From assembly GCA_965662545.1 (NCBI GenBank), contig CBFIHZ010000001.1, positions 305,960-369,959 on the forward strand: a DNA stretch of 64,000 bases, read 5' to 3'. Shown here in pieces: positions 18,204 to 26,916 of this stretch. Made by a program: the position numbers and the translations under genes. Positions within the stretch are counted from its first letter, which is position 1. Every line of letters starts with the position of its first letter. The stretch comes from CPC320 sp002684375 (GTDB taxonomy: Bacteria; Pseudomonadota; Alphaproteobacteria; Rhodobacterales; Rhodobacteraceae). Below the pieces are notes generated by a model. The model did not search any database. It was not told the origin of the DNA and saw only the letters and a program-made list of their open reading frames with translations.

Positions 18204-18644
18204 CTATACGCCCACGCCGGGTCCATGGCATTGCATGGGCGCAGCGTTTGGCTGGGCCTCATACAGTGTGTCTTGCTCGGTTTCGCCAGAGGCGCTTTTG
18301 AACTGTGCTCTCAGCCCGTCTGGGGTTTTGAAAAACTGCCAGCACTGTGGATCAACGGTGTCTTCATAGACAAAGCAAATATAATCTCTGCCGGCCTCAA
18401 ACCAGCGACCCTGCTGGCATACCCCGTCTAGGAAAGACCACTCCACGCGGCGTTTGTCGAAATATCGCTCGGCACCATAAGTCTCGCCTTGATTGTTGAA
18501 GTAAAGTGTTTTGCCATTTGTATAGGCTTCGAACTCGGCCGCTGTCATCGGGCTTTGCGCGAAGGCCGGGCCAATTGCCGGGCCAAACACTGGGGCCAGC
18601 GCAGAGGTGAGCCAAATGGCGAAAATGAAAAGAAAACTACGCAT
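18204..18644 (-). CDS. secreted hypothetical protein (146 aa)
   Basis: The product starts with a clear signal peptide ending in AIGPAFAQ, so it is exported to the periplasm. The mature part contains GKTLYFNNQGETYGAERYF and three to four cysteines (GVCQQG, DYICFVYED, DPQCWQFF) that could form disulfides. The pattern of a small secreted beta-rich domain with conserved Trp and Cys recurs in Rhodobacterales, but I know of no function. It is divergent from ftsY. The 250 bases on its far side, toward the MFS gene, hold nothing I can identify. Confidence 0.75.
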   Translation of the reverse strand: MRSFLFIFAIWLTSALAPVFGPAIGPAFAQSPMTAAEFEAYTNGKTLYFNNQGETYGAERYFDKRRVEWSFLDGVCQQGRWFEAGRDYICFVYEDTVDPQCWQFFKTPDGLRAQFKSASGETEQDTLYEAQPNAAPMQCHGPGVGV

Positions 18645-18863
18645 GGGACGAGCATGACATGAATTGTATCAGGAGGAAAGTGCCTGAGGGGGTAACATTA
18701 TCATGCCAGTGCTTTGATAATATAGGTTGAAACGGGTCAGATTTCATCTGTAAGACCGCAGCCGGTGAAAATTGTACCGGGGTTTGTTCGATCCACGGTC
18801 GGCAATGCCTTTCATCTTTTGCCGATCCGCATTAGGGAAATATACAGATCTGCGGAGGCACGA

Positions 18864-20240
18864 ATGGCGTTTTTTAAAAAGCTCAAAGACCGGTTGTTCA
18901 AGTCGTCATCAAAGCTGGATGCCGGTTTGGAGGCGATTGTCGACGAGGCCCCGGCTCCAGTCGAGGGTGCGCAGGCTGACTTATCTGTCAATGATCTGCC
19001 AGAAGACGACCATCCTGACAGCTCACTGCCAGAAAATCCTTTGCCTGTGGATAAACCGATTGCAGCCGAGCGGCCTGCAGAGGAGCCACACCAAGGCTCA
19101 GAAGCCCTGGCCGTCGAGCGGGTTGATCGGGCTGCGTCACCATCGGTATCTGAAACCGCACAACCCGCACCTGAGGCAATATCGACGCCAGATCCCGCAA
19201 AGGCCGGGCATGCTGAAACAGAACCAGCAGCGGCAGCAGATGAAAATACTGCGGATGAAAGTACTGCGGATGACAGTACTGCGGATGAAAATACCCCTGA
19301 TGAAAATATCGTGGCATCCGCAACCCGATCTGCGGGGCGCGCAAAGGGCTTTTTGGGGCGGATTTTCAATCGCGGCGACAAACCTTTGGATCCCAAGCGC
19401 CGCTTGGATGATGATATGCTCGAACAACTCGAAGAGCTGTTGATCTCGGCCGATATGGGCGTTGATACGGCCATGCGGGTCACCGCCAACATGGCTGAGG
19501 GGCGTTTCGGCACATCCCTGTCGGTGGCTGATATCAAAAGTCTTTTGGCGCAAGAAATCACTCGGATTATGGAGCCTGTCGCCAAACCGCTGCCGCTTTA
19601 TGCTAAAAAACCTCAGGTGGTGCTTGTGGTGGGGGTCAACGGCTCGGGTAAGACGACCACCATTGGCAAGTTAGCAAGCCAATTCAAGACGGCGGGTAAA
19701 ACTGTGGTGATCGCAGCTGGTGATACGTTTCGTGCCGCAGCGGTGGAGCAGTTGCAAATCTGGGGGGACCGCGCTGGGGTGCCGGTTCTGACCGCACCGG
19801 AAGGGTCGGATCCGGCCAGCCTTGCGTTTGACGCGATGACCAAAGCCGAAGCTGATGGCGCGGATCTTTTAATGATTGACACGGCAGGGCGTTTGCAGAA
19901 CCGCGCCGATCTGATGGAGGAGCTGGCTAAAATTGTTAGGGTGATCCGCAAAAAAGACCCAGAGGCGCCGCATAACACCCTACTGGTGCTTGATGCGACA
20001 ACAGGGCAGAATGCGGTGCTTCAGGTTGAGACCTTTCAGCGTCTGGCTGATGTCTCGGGCTTGGTCATGACCAAGCTGGATGGCACTGCGAAAGGTGGCG
20101 TGCTGGTGGCTTTGGCTGATAAATTCGGTCTGCCGATCCACGCGATTGGCGTTGGTGAGCAGATTGATGATCTGGCGCCTTTTGATCCCGAAGAATTTGC
20201 CGCTGCGCTGACTGGAACCCGGCTCGGAACCCGACCGTGA
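18864..20240 (+). CDS. ftsY: signal recognition particle receptor FtsY
   Basis: FtsY is the membrane-associated GTPase that docks SRP-ribosome complexes at the translocon. The 458-residue protein begins MAFFKKLKDRLFKSS, a basic amphipathic start, followed by a long acidic A-domain (about 15-165) rich in Glu, Asp, Ala and Pro. The NG domain follows with GVNGSGKTTTIGKLA, DTFRAAAVEQL, DTAGRLQNRADL and TKLDGTAKGG. CGGAGG lies upstream of the ATG at 18864, which is preferred over the upstream in-frame ATG. A 15-bp minisatellite occurs in the acidic region. It heads a ftsY-DMT-yciB gene run. Confidence 0.95.
   Translation: MAFFKKLKDRLFKSSSKLDAGLEAIVDEAPAPVEGAQADLSVNDLPEDDHPDSSLPENPLPVDKPIAAERPAEEPHQGSEALAVERVDRAASPSVSETAQPAPEAISTPDPAKAGHAETEPAAAADENTADESTADDSTADENTPDENIVASATRSAGRAKGFLGRIFNRGDKPLDPKRRLDDDMLEQLEELLISADMGVDTAMRVTANMAEGRFGTSLSVADIKSLLAQEITRIMEPVAKPLPLYAKKPQVVLVVGVNGSGKTTTIGKLASQFKTAGKTVVIAAGDTFRAAAVEQLQIWGDRAGVPVLTAPEGSDPASLAFDAMTKAEADGADLLMIDTAGRLQNRADLMEELAKIVRVIRKKDPEAPHNTLLVLDATTGQNAVLQVETFQRLADVSGLVMTKLDGTAKGGVLVALADKFGLPIHAIGVGEQIDDLAPFDPEEFAAALTGTRLGTRP
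19236..19310 (+). repeat. five tandem 15-bp units in the acidic domain of ftsY
   Basis: Five contiguous units related to GCGGATGAAAGTACT encode the pentapeptide pattern A-D-E/D-S/N-T. Units 2 and 3 differ at only one base, and the last unit is the most diverged. The unit length is a multiple of three, so copy-number change keeps the frame. Confidence 0.9.
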
Positions 20241-20277
20241 CCTGTCAGGCCTGTCCGGGCTGCGGGCACCGAAAATT

Positions 20278-21180
20278 ATGAGCGAATGGCTATTGTCGCT
20301 GCGCGGCACCGAGGCGGGGAACCAACTGGCAATGGTGTTGGCGCTGCAAGCGGCTTTTTTGCATGCGGTTTTTGGCGCGCTGCAGAAAGGCCGGTATGAC
20401 CCTTGGCTTACCCGGGGGGCGATCGATGCGTGTTGCAGCCTGATGGCCGCGCCCATTGCGCTGCTTTTGGTGCCTTGGCCCGATCCCTATATGTGGCCAA
20501 TTTTCTTTTGCGTTTTTGCAATTCACTTGATTTATAAAATTTTACAGGGTTTGGCGTACACCCGAGGCGCTTACACGGTGGTCTATCCGGTGGTGCGCGG
20601 TACCGGGCCGTTGTTTACGGTTATTGGGGCGTATCTTTTATTCGGAGAGGTGTTTGCTCCGCTGCAATGGTTTGGGGTGGCGGTTTTGCTGGCTGGTATT
20701 TTTGGTCTGGCGGTTTACAATATGATTTATCTGGAGAACGGGCGGGATACACTGTGGATGGCGATGGTTTTTGCCATCGCGACGGGGTTGCTCGTTGCGC
20801 TCTATACCACCTACGATGCTTATGGCATAAGGGCTGCACGCGACCCGTTTACCTTTCTGGCGTGGTTTTTCCTGTTTGACGGTCTGGTGCTGCCGGGATT
20901 TATATATCGGCGCTGGCTGCGGATGCCAGATGCTCCGGCTTTGGGGCCGCTTATGGTGCGGGGTTGTGTTGGCGGCCTTGTTGCCTTTATGAGCTTTGGT
21001 TCAGTGATGTTGGCAACGCTCTTGGGCAAGGTCGGCGAGGCGGCGGTTTTGCGAGAGACCTCGACGATTTTCGCCGCATTAATTGGCTGGCTGGTGTTGA
21101 AAGAAACGGTTGGACCGCGACGAATCGGCTTAATGGCCCTGATTGCGCTGGGCGCAGTGATAGTAGAAGTAGGAGGCTGA
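20278..21180 (+). CDS. DMT/EamA family membrane transporter
   Basis: The 300-residue protein has about ten hydrophobic segments in two EamA-like halves, with typical GAYLLFGE and LGKVGEAAVLRETSTIFA segments near the ends of each half. It sits 37 bases after ftsY and two bases before yciB, so the three genes are probably one transcript. The substrate is unknown. Start ATG at 20278. Confidence 0.87.
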   Translation: MSEWLLSLRGTEAGNQLAMVLALQAAFLHAVFGALQKGRYDPWLTRGAIDACCSLMAAPIALLLVPWPDPYMWPIFFCVFAIHLIYKILQGLAYTRGAYTVVYPVVRGTGPLFTVIGAYLLFGEVFAPLQWFGVAVLLAGIFGLAVYNMIYLENGRDTLWMAMVFAIATGLLVALYTTYDAYGIRAARDPFTFLAWFFLFDGLVLPGFIYRRWLRMPDAPALGPLMVRGCVGGLVAFMSFGSVMLATLLGKVGEAAVLRETSTIFAALIGWLVLKETVGPRRIGLMALIALGAVIVEVGG

Positions 21181-21182
21181 AT

Positions 21183-21788
21183 ATGTCGGACAAACAGGTC
21201 AGTAACGGGCTTAAATCGGCGCTGGAGTTTGGCCCAGTGGCCTTGTTCTTTATCGCCTATATCTGGCTTAAGGATGAGGTTTTCCAGTTTGATGGTACTG
21301 AGTATGGGGGCTTTATCATCGTCACGGCGGGATTTGTGCCGCTGATGATCCTCAGCACTCTGGCGCTTTGGAAACTGACCGGAACGCTGTCGAAAATGCA
21401 GATTTTTACCGTTGTGCTGGTGACGGTTTTTGGGGGGTTGAGCGTTTGGCAAAACGATAAGAGTTTTTTGCAAATGAAGCCGACGATCCTGTATTTGTTA
21501 TTTGCGGCTATTCTGGGGTTTGGTTTGCTGCGCAAGCAGTCGTACCTGCAGTATATGATGGGCGAGATGATGCCTTTGCAGGATCGTGGGTGGATGATTT
21601 TGACCCAGCGCATGGCCTTACTTTTTCTTGCTCTGGCGGTTCTGAACGAGTTGATCTGGCGCAATATGAGTGAAGAGACGTGGGTTTATTTCAAGACATT
21701 TGGCCTGCCAATGGGCATCTTCAGCTTTTTCATCTTTCAAGGCGGGCTGTTTAAAGAACACGCCATACGGGACGATACAGAAGAATAA
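21183..21788 (+). CDS. yciB: inner membrane-spanning protein YciB (IspZ, septation-associated)
   Basis: The 201-residue protein has five to six membrane helices and the family signatures LEFGPVALFFIAY near the N-terminus, KPTILYLLFAAIL, and LNELIWRNMSEETWVYFKTFG before the last helix. YciB/IspZ proteins are linked to envelope synthesis and septation; the biochemical function is not settled. AGGAGG lies just before the ATG at 21183, within the end of the previous gene. A hairpin overlaps the stop codon. Confidence 0.93.
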   Translation: MSDKQVSNGLKSALEFGPVALFFIAYIWLKDEVFQFDGTEYGGFIIVTAGFVPLMILSTLALWKLTGTLSKMQIFTVVLVTVFGGLSVWQNDKSFLQMKPTILYLLFAAILGFGLLRKQSYLQYMMGEMMPLQDRGWMILTQRMALLFLALAVLNELIWRNMSEETWVYFKTFGLPMGIFSFFIFQGGLFKEHAIRDDTEE

Positions 21789-21812
21789 CGCAGCAACGGG
21801 CTGCGTTATTCT
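21782..21812. terminator. long perfect hairpin after yciB
   Basis: A 12-bp perfect stem (AGAATAACGCAG with CTGCGTTATTCT, 7-base loop) begins inside the last codons of yciB. No T-run follows on the plus strand, so it may act as a 3'-end stabiliser or a weak two-way terminator facing the convergent glutathione S-transferase gene. Confidence 0.6.
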
Positions 21813-21875
21813 AAGTTGGTAAAGTTGGGCGCAGCTGACACATCGCGGCCACATCGCGGCAGGGCGTGATGCGGT

Positions 21876-22583
21876 CTAGGCGTTGCGCTTGAACAAGAGC
21901 TCTTGGGCGTTTTTGTCTGTTTGCAGGTTGCTGCGGCTGTCTTGCGCAAGGGCGCGACCGCGTTGGACTGCATCGCGGGATTTTACTGCGCTAAGCCAAC
22001 GTTCGAGGTGAGGTTTGTCCGCGAGGGTTTGCTGTTGGCCCCGCCATTGGTTGACCCAAGGCCAAAGAGCCATATCCGCAATCGAATAAAAGTCACCCGC
22101 CACATAGGCATTCTGCTCTAATTGGCGGTCCAGCACGCCATAGAGCCGCGCTACTTCTGTACGGTAGCGATCCTTAGGATAAGGCAGATCATGCGGGGGA
22201 TCCATTGCCGGGGCATATTTGAGAAAGTGGTGTGCCTGTCCGGCCATCGGCCCTACGCCGCCCATTTGCCACATCAACCACTGGTCTACTGCAATTTTTT
22301 CGCGCTCTGTCGAACCGTAAAACAAGCCAGTTTTACGGGCCAAATAAAGCAAAATTGCGCCCGATTCAAAAATTGAAACTGGCGCGCCATCGGGGCCGTT
22401 TGGGTCCGTGATTGCCGGCATGCGATTGTTTGGGGCAATTTTTAAAAAAGCTGGATCAAATTGGTCGCCGGCGCCAATATTTATAAAATGTGTCGTATGG
22501 GGCAGGTTCATTTCCTCAAGTGCTATGGAAATTTTCCAGCCGTTGGGGGTGGGCCAATAATACAAGTCTATAACTTTGTTCAT
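21876..22583 (-). CDS. glutathione S-transferase (YfcG/GstB-like)
   Basis: The 235-residue protein has a thioredoxin-fold N-domain (DLYYWPTPNGWKISIALEE, then NNRMPAITD and FESGAILLYLA) and an all-helical C-domain with YSIADMALWPWV. The PTPNGWK start and the DQWLMWQMGGVGPMAGQ segment fit the Nu-class YfcG/YghU group, which uses glutathione in disulfide or detoxification chemistry. The ATG at 22583 is preceded by GGAGAG. It is transcribed alone, divergent from metZ. Confidence 0.92.
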   Translation of the reverse strand: MNKVIDLYYWPTPNGWKISIALEEMNLPHTTHFINIGAGDQFDPAFLKIAPNNRMPAITDPNGPDGAPVSIFESGAILLYLARKTGLFYGSTEREKIAVDQWLMWQMGGVGPMAGQAHHFLKYAPAMDPPHDLPYPKDRYRTEVARLYGVLDRQLEQNAYVAGDFYSIADMALWPWVNQWRGQQQTLADKPHLERWLSAVKSRDAVQRGRALAQDSRSNLQTDKNAQELLFKRNA

Positions 22584-22794
22584 AAAACTCTCCAATTCAA
22601 ATGCTTACATTGCTTGCTGTTTAATCAATTGGCAAGTTGGTGATGGTCATAGTGCCGTGGGAAACCGCATATTAAGGGCTCTGGGCTCCGCGAGAAAAGA
22701 ATCTGTGAGGGGCTTGTCTTAGGATCGGTTTTGCGACTGTGGTTTGTTGCAATCCTGTTGACGTGATAAACCTAAGGGGGTACCGGTATTCCGT

Positions 22795-22848
22795 GAGTGG
22801 CGATTTGTAACCGGATTGTGGGCCACGATAAATAAGCCACTAAAGAGG
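22795..22848 (+). promoter_or_regulatory. SAM-II riboswitch upstream of metZ
   Basis: The sequence GTGGC (22797-22801), GATTTGTAACCGGATTG, GCCAC (22822-22826), GATAAATAAGCC and CTAAAGAGG follows the known SAM-II consensus: the P1 stem enclosing GAUUU-AACCG-AUUG, then GAUAAA and GCUAAAAAGG-type elements that form the pseudoknot. SAM-II elements occur upstream of methionine genes in alphaproteobacteria, and the next gene is metZ. The rest of the 328-bp gap (22584-22794) shows no gene. AGTGGC can also pair with GCCACT at 22836-22841, a possible alternative fold. Confidence 0.85.
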
Positions 22849-22864
22849 TCAGGTAAAAAAGGGT

Positions 22865-22901
22865 ACCCCTTTCGCTTGGCTGCGTTTGGGGTTTTTCTTT
22901 T
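22865..22901 (+). terminator. possible riboswitch-linked terminator in the metZ leader
   Basis: ACCCC pairs with GGGGT across a loop that also contains a CGC/GCG pair, and TTTTTCTTT follows. It lies between the SAM-II element and the metZ ribosome-binding site (GGAG at 22902-22905). The stem is short, so its function is an inference. Confidence 0.45.
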
Positions 22902-22911
22902 GGAGTAAGTT

Positions 22912-24093
22912 ATGAGCAAAGACTGGAACAGACGGACAAAACTGGTTCATGCTGGCACCCGTCGCAGTCAATATAATGAAGTCAGCGAAGCGATCTTTTT
23001 AACTCAGGGATTTGTCTATGACAGTGCCGAGGCCGCCGAGGCGCGGTTTTTGAAAGCGGGCAAGGACGAATTTATCTATGCGCGCTATGGTAATCCAACG
23101 GTTGCGATGTTCGAAGAGCGTATGGCGGCGCTGGAAGGCACCGAAGATGGGTTTGCCACAGCGTCGGGCATGGCCGCTGTCAGTGGCGCGTTGATGGCTG
23201 TGCTGAAGGCCGGCGATCATGTCGTTGCAGCGCGGGCGCTGTTTGGGTCTTGCTTGTATGTGCTTGAACATGTTTTGCCGCGCTATGGCGTCATAGTCAC
23301 TTTCGTAGATGGAACTGATCTGGAACAATGGCGAACGGCAATCACGGCGGACACGCGTGCGGTGTTTTTCGAGTCTATCTCTAATCCGGCGTTGGAAGTG
23401 ATCAATATTAAGGCCGTCTCAGATTTGGCGCATGAGGTGGGGGCACTGGTTGTCGTCGACAATGTCTTTGCGACGCCGGTATTTTCCCGCGCTGTGGAAC
23501 AGGGGGCGGATTTAATCATTTATTCCACCACAAAACATGTGGATGGACAGGGCCGGACACTGGGCGGCGTGATTCTTGGCAGCACCGCGTTGATCCGTGA
23601 AACGGTGGAACCCTATATGAAGCATACTGGTGGTTCGATGAGCCCGTTCACCGCTTGGATGATGGTGAAATCACTTGAAACCATCGACCTTCGCGTGCGG
23701 GCCCAGACCGCGACAGCGTTGGCGTTGGCCGAGGCGCTGGCAGATCACCCAAAGCTGCACCGCATGATTTACCCCGGGCATTGCAGCCATCCGCAGCACG
23801 CGTTGGTCAAGCAGCAGATGGGCGAGGGCGGCACCGTGCTTTCGATTGATGTCGCGGGGGGACAAGAGGCAACTTTCAAATTTTTGAATGCCCTGCAGAT
23901 TGTGATTATTTCAAACAATCTTGGCGATGCAAAATCAATCGCGACTCATCCGGCGACAACAACGCACCAACGTTTGCCCGAGGCGCAAAAAACTATTTTG
24001 GGCATCACACCCGGATTGGTCAGACTGAGTATCGGACTTGAGGATCAAGCCGATTTAATCGCAGATTTCCATCAGGCACTAGCATCCTGTTGA
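22912..24093 (+). CDS. metZ: O-succinylhomoserine sulfhydrylase
   Basis: This PLP enzyme makes homocysteine from O-succinylhomoserine and sulfide in methionine synthesis. The 393-residue protein shows YARYGNPTV, the SGMAAVSGAL segment, the PLP-phosphate region and the Schiff-base Lys in YSTTKHVDGQGR, then the C-terminal domain with LVRLSIGLED. The KLVHAGTRRSQYNE N-terminus fits the MetZ group. GGAG precedes the ATG. A SAM-II riboswitch lies in its leader, so expression should fall when SAM is high. A weak hairpin (24109-24133) follows the gene. Confidence 0.93.
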   Translation: MSKDWNRRTKLVHAGTRRSQYNEVSEAIFLTQGFVYDSAEAAEARFLKAGKDEFIYARYGNPTVAMFEERMAALEGTEDGFATASGMAAVSGALMAVLKAGDHVVAARALFGSCLYVLEHVLPRYGVIVTFVDGTDLEQWRTAITADTRAVFFESISNPALEVINIKAVSDLAHEVGALVVVDNVFATPVFSRAVEQGADLIIYSTTKHVDGQGRTLGGVILGSTALIRETVEPYMKHTGGSMSPFTAWMMVKSLETIDLRVRAQTATALALAEALADHPKLHRMIYPGHCSHPQHALVKQQMGEGGTVLSIDVAGGQEATFKFLNALQIVIISNNLGDAKSIATHPATTTHQRLPEAQKTILGITPGLVRLSIGLEDQADLIADFHQALASC

Positions 24094-24236
24094 TCTGCGT
24101 ATTGTATTAAAACCTGCGTTTATGCTGGTTTTTACGGGTTTTCTAAGATTATTTGTAAGGCGGGCGGGAATAGACTTTGGCATTTTGCGTAGGAGGTACT
24201 AAGTAAGAGGTACCAGACATCGCGAAAGACGGATTT

Positions 24237-25328
24237 ATGAATATTCATACGCGTGAGGCCGATAATATCTCTCTTCAGGATAAAGCGGATGCGGCGCTTG
24301 ATGTGCTACGGGTCTGGTCGCAAAGCGCCAGTCAAGACGAGCTTGCGGCGATGGCAAAGCGCCTTGCCCCGCTGGCAGCACCGGCCGGCTATCCCGACCT
24401 TTCGCAGGACTATCCCGAAGAATTTGTCGCCGATCCGGACTATAAATCTGGCCTGCCAGATTTGCAGAATGGTCCCAGTTCGCTAATCCGTGGCGCACAG
24501 CGGGCGATCCAGCATGTGGGGATCTCGAATTTTCGGCTGCCGATCCAGTTTCACACTCGCGACGATGGCGACGTCAGGCTCGAGACCTCAGTCACTGGTA
24601 CCGTAAGCTTGGAGGCTGGCAAAAAGGGCATTAACATGTCACGCATCATGCGCAGTTTCTATGGTCACGCCGAGCGCACATTCAGTTTTGACGTGGTTGA
24701 GGCGGCGCTAGATGATTATAAGGCCGATCTGGAAAGCTTTGATGCGCGGATTCATATGCGGTTTTCTTTTCCGGCGAAAGTCGACAGTTTGCGCTCTGGT
24801 CTGTCGGGGTATCAATATTACGATATCGCGCTGGAGCTGATCGAACAACACGGTCAACGCAGGCGTATCATGCATCTCGATTATGTCTATAGCTCGACCT
24901 GCCCCTGTTCGCTTGAGTTAAGCGAACATGCGCGTCAAACCCGCCACCAGTTGGCAACGCCGCATTCGCAGCGTTCGGTGGCGCGTATATCGGTAGAATT
25001 GGTCGAGCAGAACTGTCTTTGGTTCGAGGATTTGATAGATATGTGTCGCCGTGCGGTGCCGACTGAAACTCAGGTTATGGTCAAGCGCGAGGATGAGCAG
25101 GCGTTTGCCGAATTAAATGCTGCCAACCCGATTTTTGTCGAAGATGCGGCGCGGCTGTTTTGTGAGCAGTTGCATCAAGACGGTCGGATTGGAGATTTCA
25201 GAGTGATTGCCAGCCACCAAGAAAGTTTGCACAGCCACGACGCGGTGAGCATTTTAACCGAAGGCCAGACCTTTGCGGCAGACAGTCTGGATCCGCGGTT
25301 GTTCCAATCGCTGTTTCACACCGGCTGA
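24237..25328 (+). CDS. folE2: GTP cyclohydrolase FolE2 (type IB)
   Basis: FolE2 converts GTP to 7,8-dihydroneopterin triphosphate, the first step of folate synthesis, and replaces zinc-dependent FolE in many bacteria. The 363-residue product has VGISNFRLPIQF, KGINMSRIMRSF, the catalytic Cys region SSTCPCSLELSEHAR and the C-terminal ASHQESLHSHDA. The length is somewhat above the usual ~300 because of an N-terminal extension of about 50 residues. No zinc-regulator box is obvious upstream. It is followed by trkH on the same strand. Confidence 0.93.
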   Translation: MNIHTREADNISLQDKADAALDVLRVWSQSASQDELAAMAKRLAPLAAPAGYPDLSQDYPEEFVADPDYKSGLPDLQNGPSSLIRGAQRAIQHVGISNFRLPIQFHTRDDGDVRLETSVTGTVSLEAGKKGINMSRIMRSFYGHAERTFSFDVVEAALDDYKADLESFDARIHMRFSFPAKVDSLRSGLSGYQYYDIALELIEQHGQRRRIMHLDYVYSSTCPCSLELSEHARQTRHQLATPHSQRSVARISVELVEQNCLWFEDLIDMCRRAVPTETQVMVKREDEQAFAELNAANPIFVEDAARLFCEQLHQDGRIGDFRVIASHQESLHSHDAVSILTEGQTFAADSLDPRLFQSLFHTG

Positions 25329-25385
25329 GCAAGGCTTTCGCAATGCGGCTTGACACTTGGCGGATCGCCGTCCAACGGTTGGTGT

Positions 25386-26834
25386 ATGTTTGATCTGCGT
25401 CCCGTCGGATATGTAACCGGTCTTTTGGTTACCTTTTTGGGCTTGGCAATGTTATTGCCGATGCTTGTGGATATCGTCGAAGGACAAGGCCATTGGATGG
25501 CCTTTTTAGAAAGTGCGATTATCTCGACCCTGACCGGTGGATTAATGGCATTGGCGTGCTCCAACGGTGTCAGGCAGGGTTTGAGTATCCAACAAACCTT
25601 TTTACTGACCACCGGTGTCTGGGTGGCTCTACCGGTTTTTGGCGCGCTGCCATTCATTCTTGGAGATACCGAGGCCCGTGTGGTCGATGCCTTTTTCGAA
25701 GCAATGTCGGGGCTTACCACGACCGGATCAACCGTGTTCTCAGATCTGGATCAAATGCCTAAGGGCCTGCTCTTGTGGCGTGGGCTGCTGCAGTGGTTGG
25801 GTGGGATCGGGATCATCGTTGTGGCGATGGTGTTTTTGCCTGAACTGCGGGTCGGTGGTATGCAAATTTTCCGTTCGGAAGGTTTTGACACGTTTGGTAA
25901 AATACTCCCACGCGCAACGGAAATCTCGTCGCGGATTTCAAGTATTTACCTGTTTCTCACGATGAGCTGTGCCGCAGCGTATATGCTAAGCGGGATGACG
26001 GCCTTTGATGCCACAGTGCACGCGATGACGACAATTGCCACTGGAGGGTTTGCAAATTATGATGCATCTTTTGCAGCGTTTGAAGGGGCTTCAGTCTCTG
26101 TTGCAGTGGTGTTTATGATCCTCGCAGCCTTGCCGTTTGTGCGTTTTGTGCAGATGACCGCTGGAACAGCCCGGCCGCTGCTGCAAGATAGTCAGATCAG
26201 ATTTTTCCTAAAAACAACAGTATTGATCATTGTGGGTCTGACCTTGTGGCGGGTTGTGCATGATGGCGTCACAACTGTCGAAGGGGTCCGCAATGTGGTG
26301 TTTAATGTGGTGTCGATCCTAACCGGTACCGGGTATGCCAGTGCTGATTATATGCTCTGGGGGGGACTGCCAGTGACGGTTTTGTTTTTCGTAGGCTTGA
26401 TCGGCGGCTGTGCGGGGTCAACGTCGTGCTCTATTAAAGTGTTTCGCTATCAGCTTCTGTTTGCCTCGATCAAAGCCCAGCTGCGCAAGATCCACTCTCC
26501 CAATGGTATGTTTACGCCGCGATATGACGGGCGCTCGATTGACGAGGATGTCTTGAATTCGGTGATGTCGTTTTTTGTGTTCTTTATTGTAACCCTGGGC
26601 GTTGTCGCGGTGTTGCTTGGCTTGACGGGGTTGGATTTCATCACCTCGCTCTCTGGCGCATCGGCGGCCTTGGCCAATATTGGACCTGGATTAGGGGATC
26701 ACATCGGGCCGGCGGGCAATTTTGCAGGTTTGAACGACAGTGCGAAATGGCTGTTGGCCGCAGCGATGCTGATTGGCCGGCTGGAACTGATGGTGGTTTA
26801 TGCCATCCTGACGGTAAAGTTCTGGCGGGTTTGA
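25386..26834 (+). CDS. trkH: TrkH-type potassium uptake channel subunit
   Basis: The 482-residue integral membrane protein has four repeated membrane-pore-membrane units. The four filter regions are visible: GLTTTGSTVFSD, TIATGGFANYD, LTGTGYASAD and ALANIGPGLG. TrkH conducts K+ with a cytoplasmic TrkA regulatory protein; no trkA is in this window. The ATG at 25386 places the first membrane helix close to the N-terminus and excludes a non-family extension. It lies 57 bases after folE2. Confidence 0.93.
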   Translation: MFDLRPVGYVTGLLVTFLGLAMLLPMLVDIVEGQGHWMAFLESAIISTLTGGLMALACSNGVRQGLSIQQTFLLTTGVWVALPVFGALPFILGDTEARVVDAFFEAMSGLTTTGSTVFSDLDQMPKGLLLWRGLLQWLGGIGIIVVAMVFLPELRVGGMQIFRSEGFDTFGKILPRATEISSRISSIYLFLTMSCAAAYMLSGMTAFDATVHAMTTIATGGFANYDASFAAFEGASVSVAVVFMILAALPFVRFVQMTAGTARPLLQDSQIRFFLKTTVLIIVGLTLWRVVHDGVTTVEGVRNVVFNVVSILTGTGYASADYMLWGGLPVTVLFFVGLIGGCAGSTSCSIKVFRYQLLFASIKAQLRKIHSPNGMFTPRYDGRSIDEDVLNSVMSFFVFFIVTLGVVAVLLGLTGLDFITSLSGASAALANIGPGLGDHIGPAGNFAGLNDSAKWLLAAAMLIGRLELMVVYAILTVKFWRV

Positions 26835-26916
26835 GCCCGCCACCCTTGTGCGCAAGGGTCGCGACGTCGTGTCGGGGATCTCGCCGGCTCGCCTGGGATG
26901 TCACATGAGAACGGGC

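Noticed and set aside
18812..19585. 257-residue minus-strand frame opposite the ftsY N-terminus
   Set aside because: It is a Ser/Ala-rich shadow created by the acidic repeat region of ftsY.
22719..22919. 66-residue minus-strand frame upstream of metZ
   Set aside because: It covers the SAM-II riboswitch and the metZ start codon; the RNA element explains the conservation.
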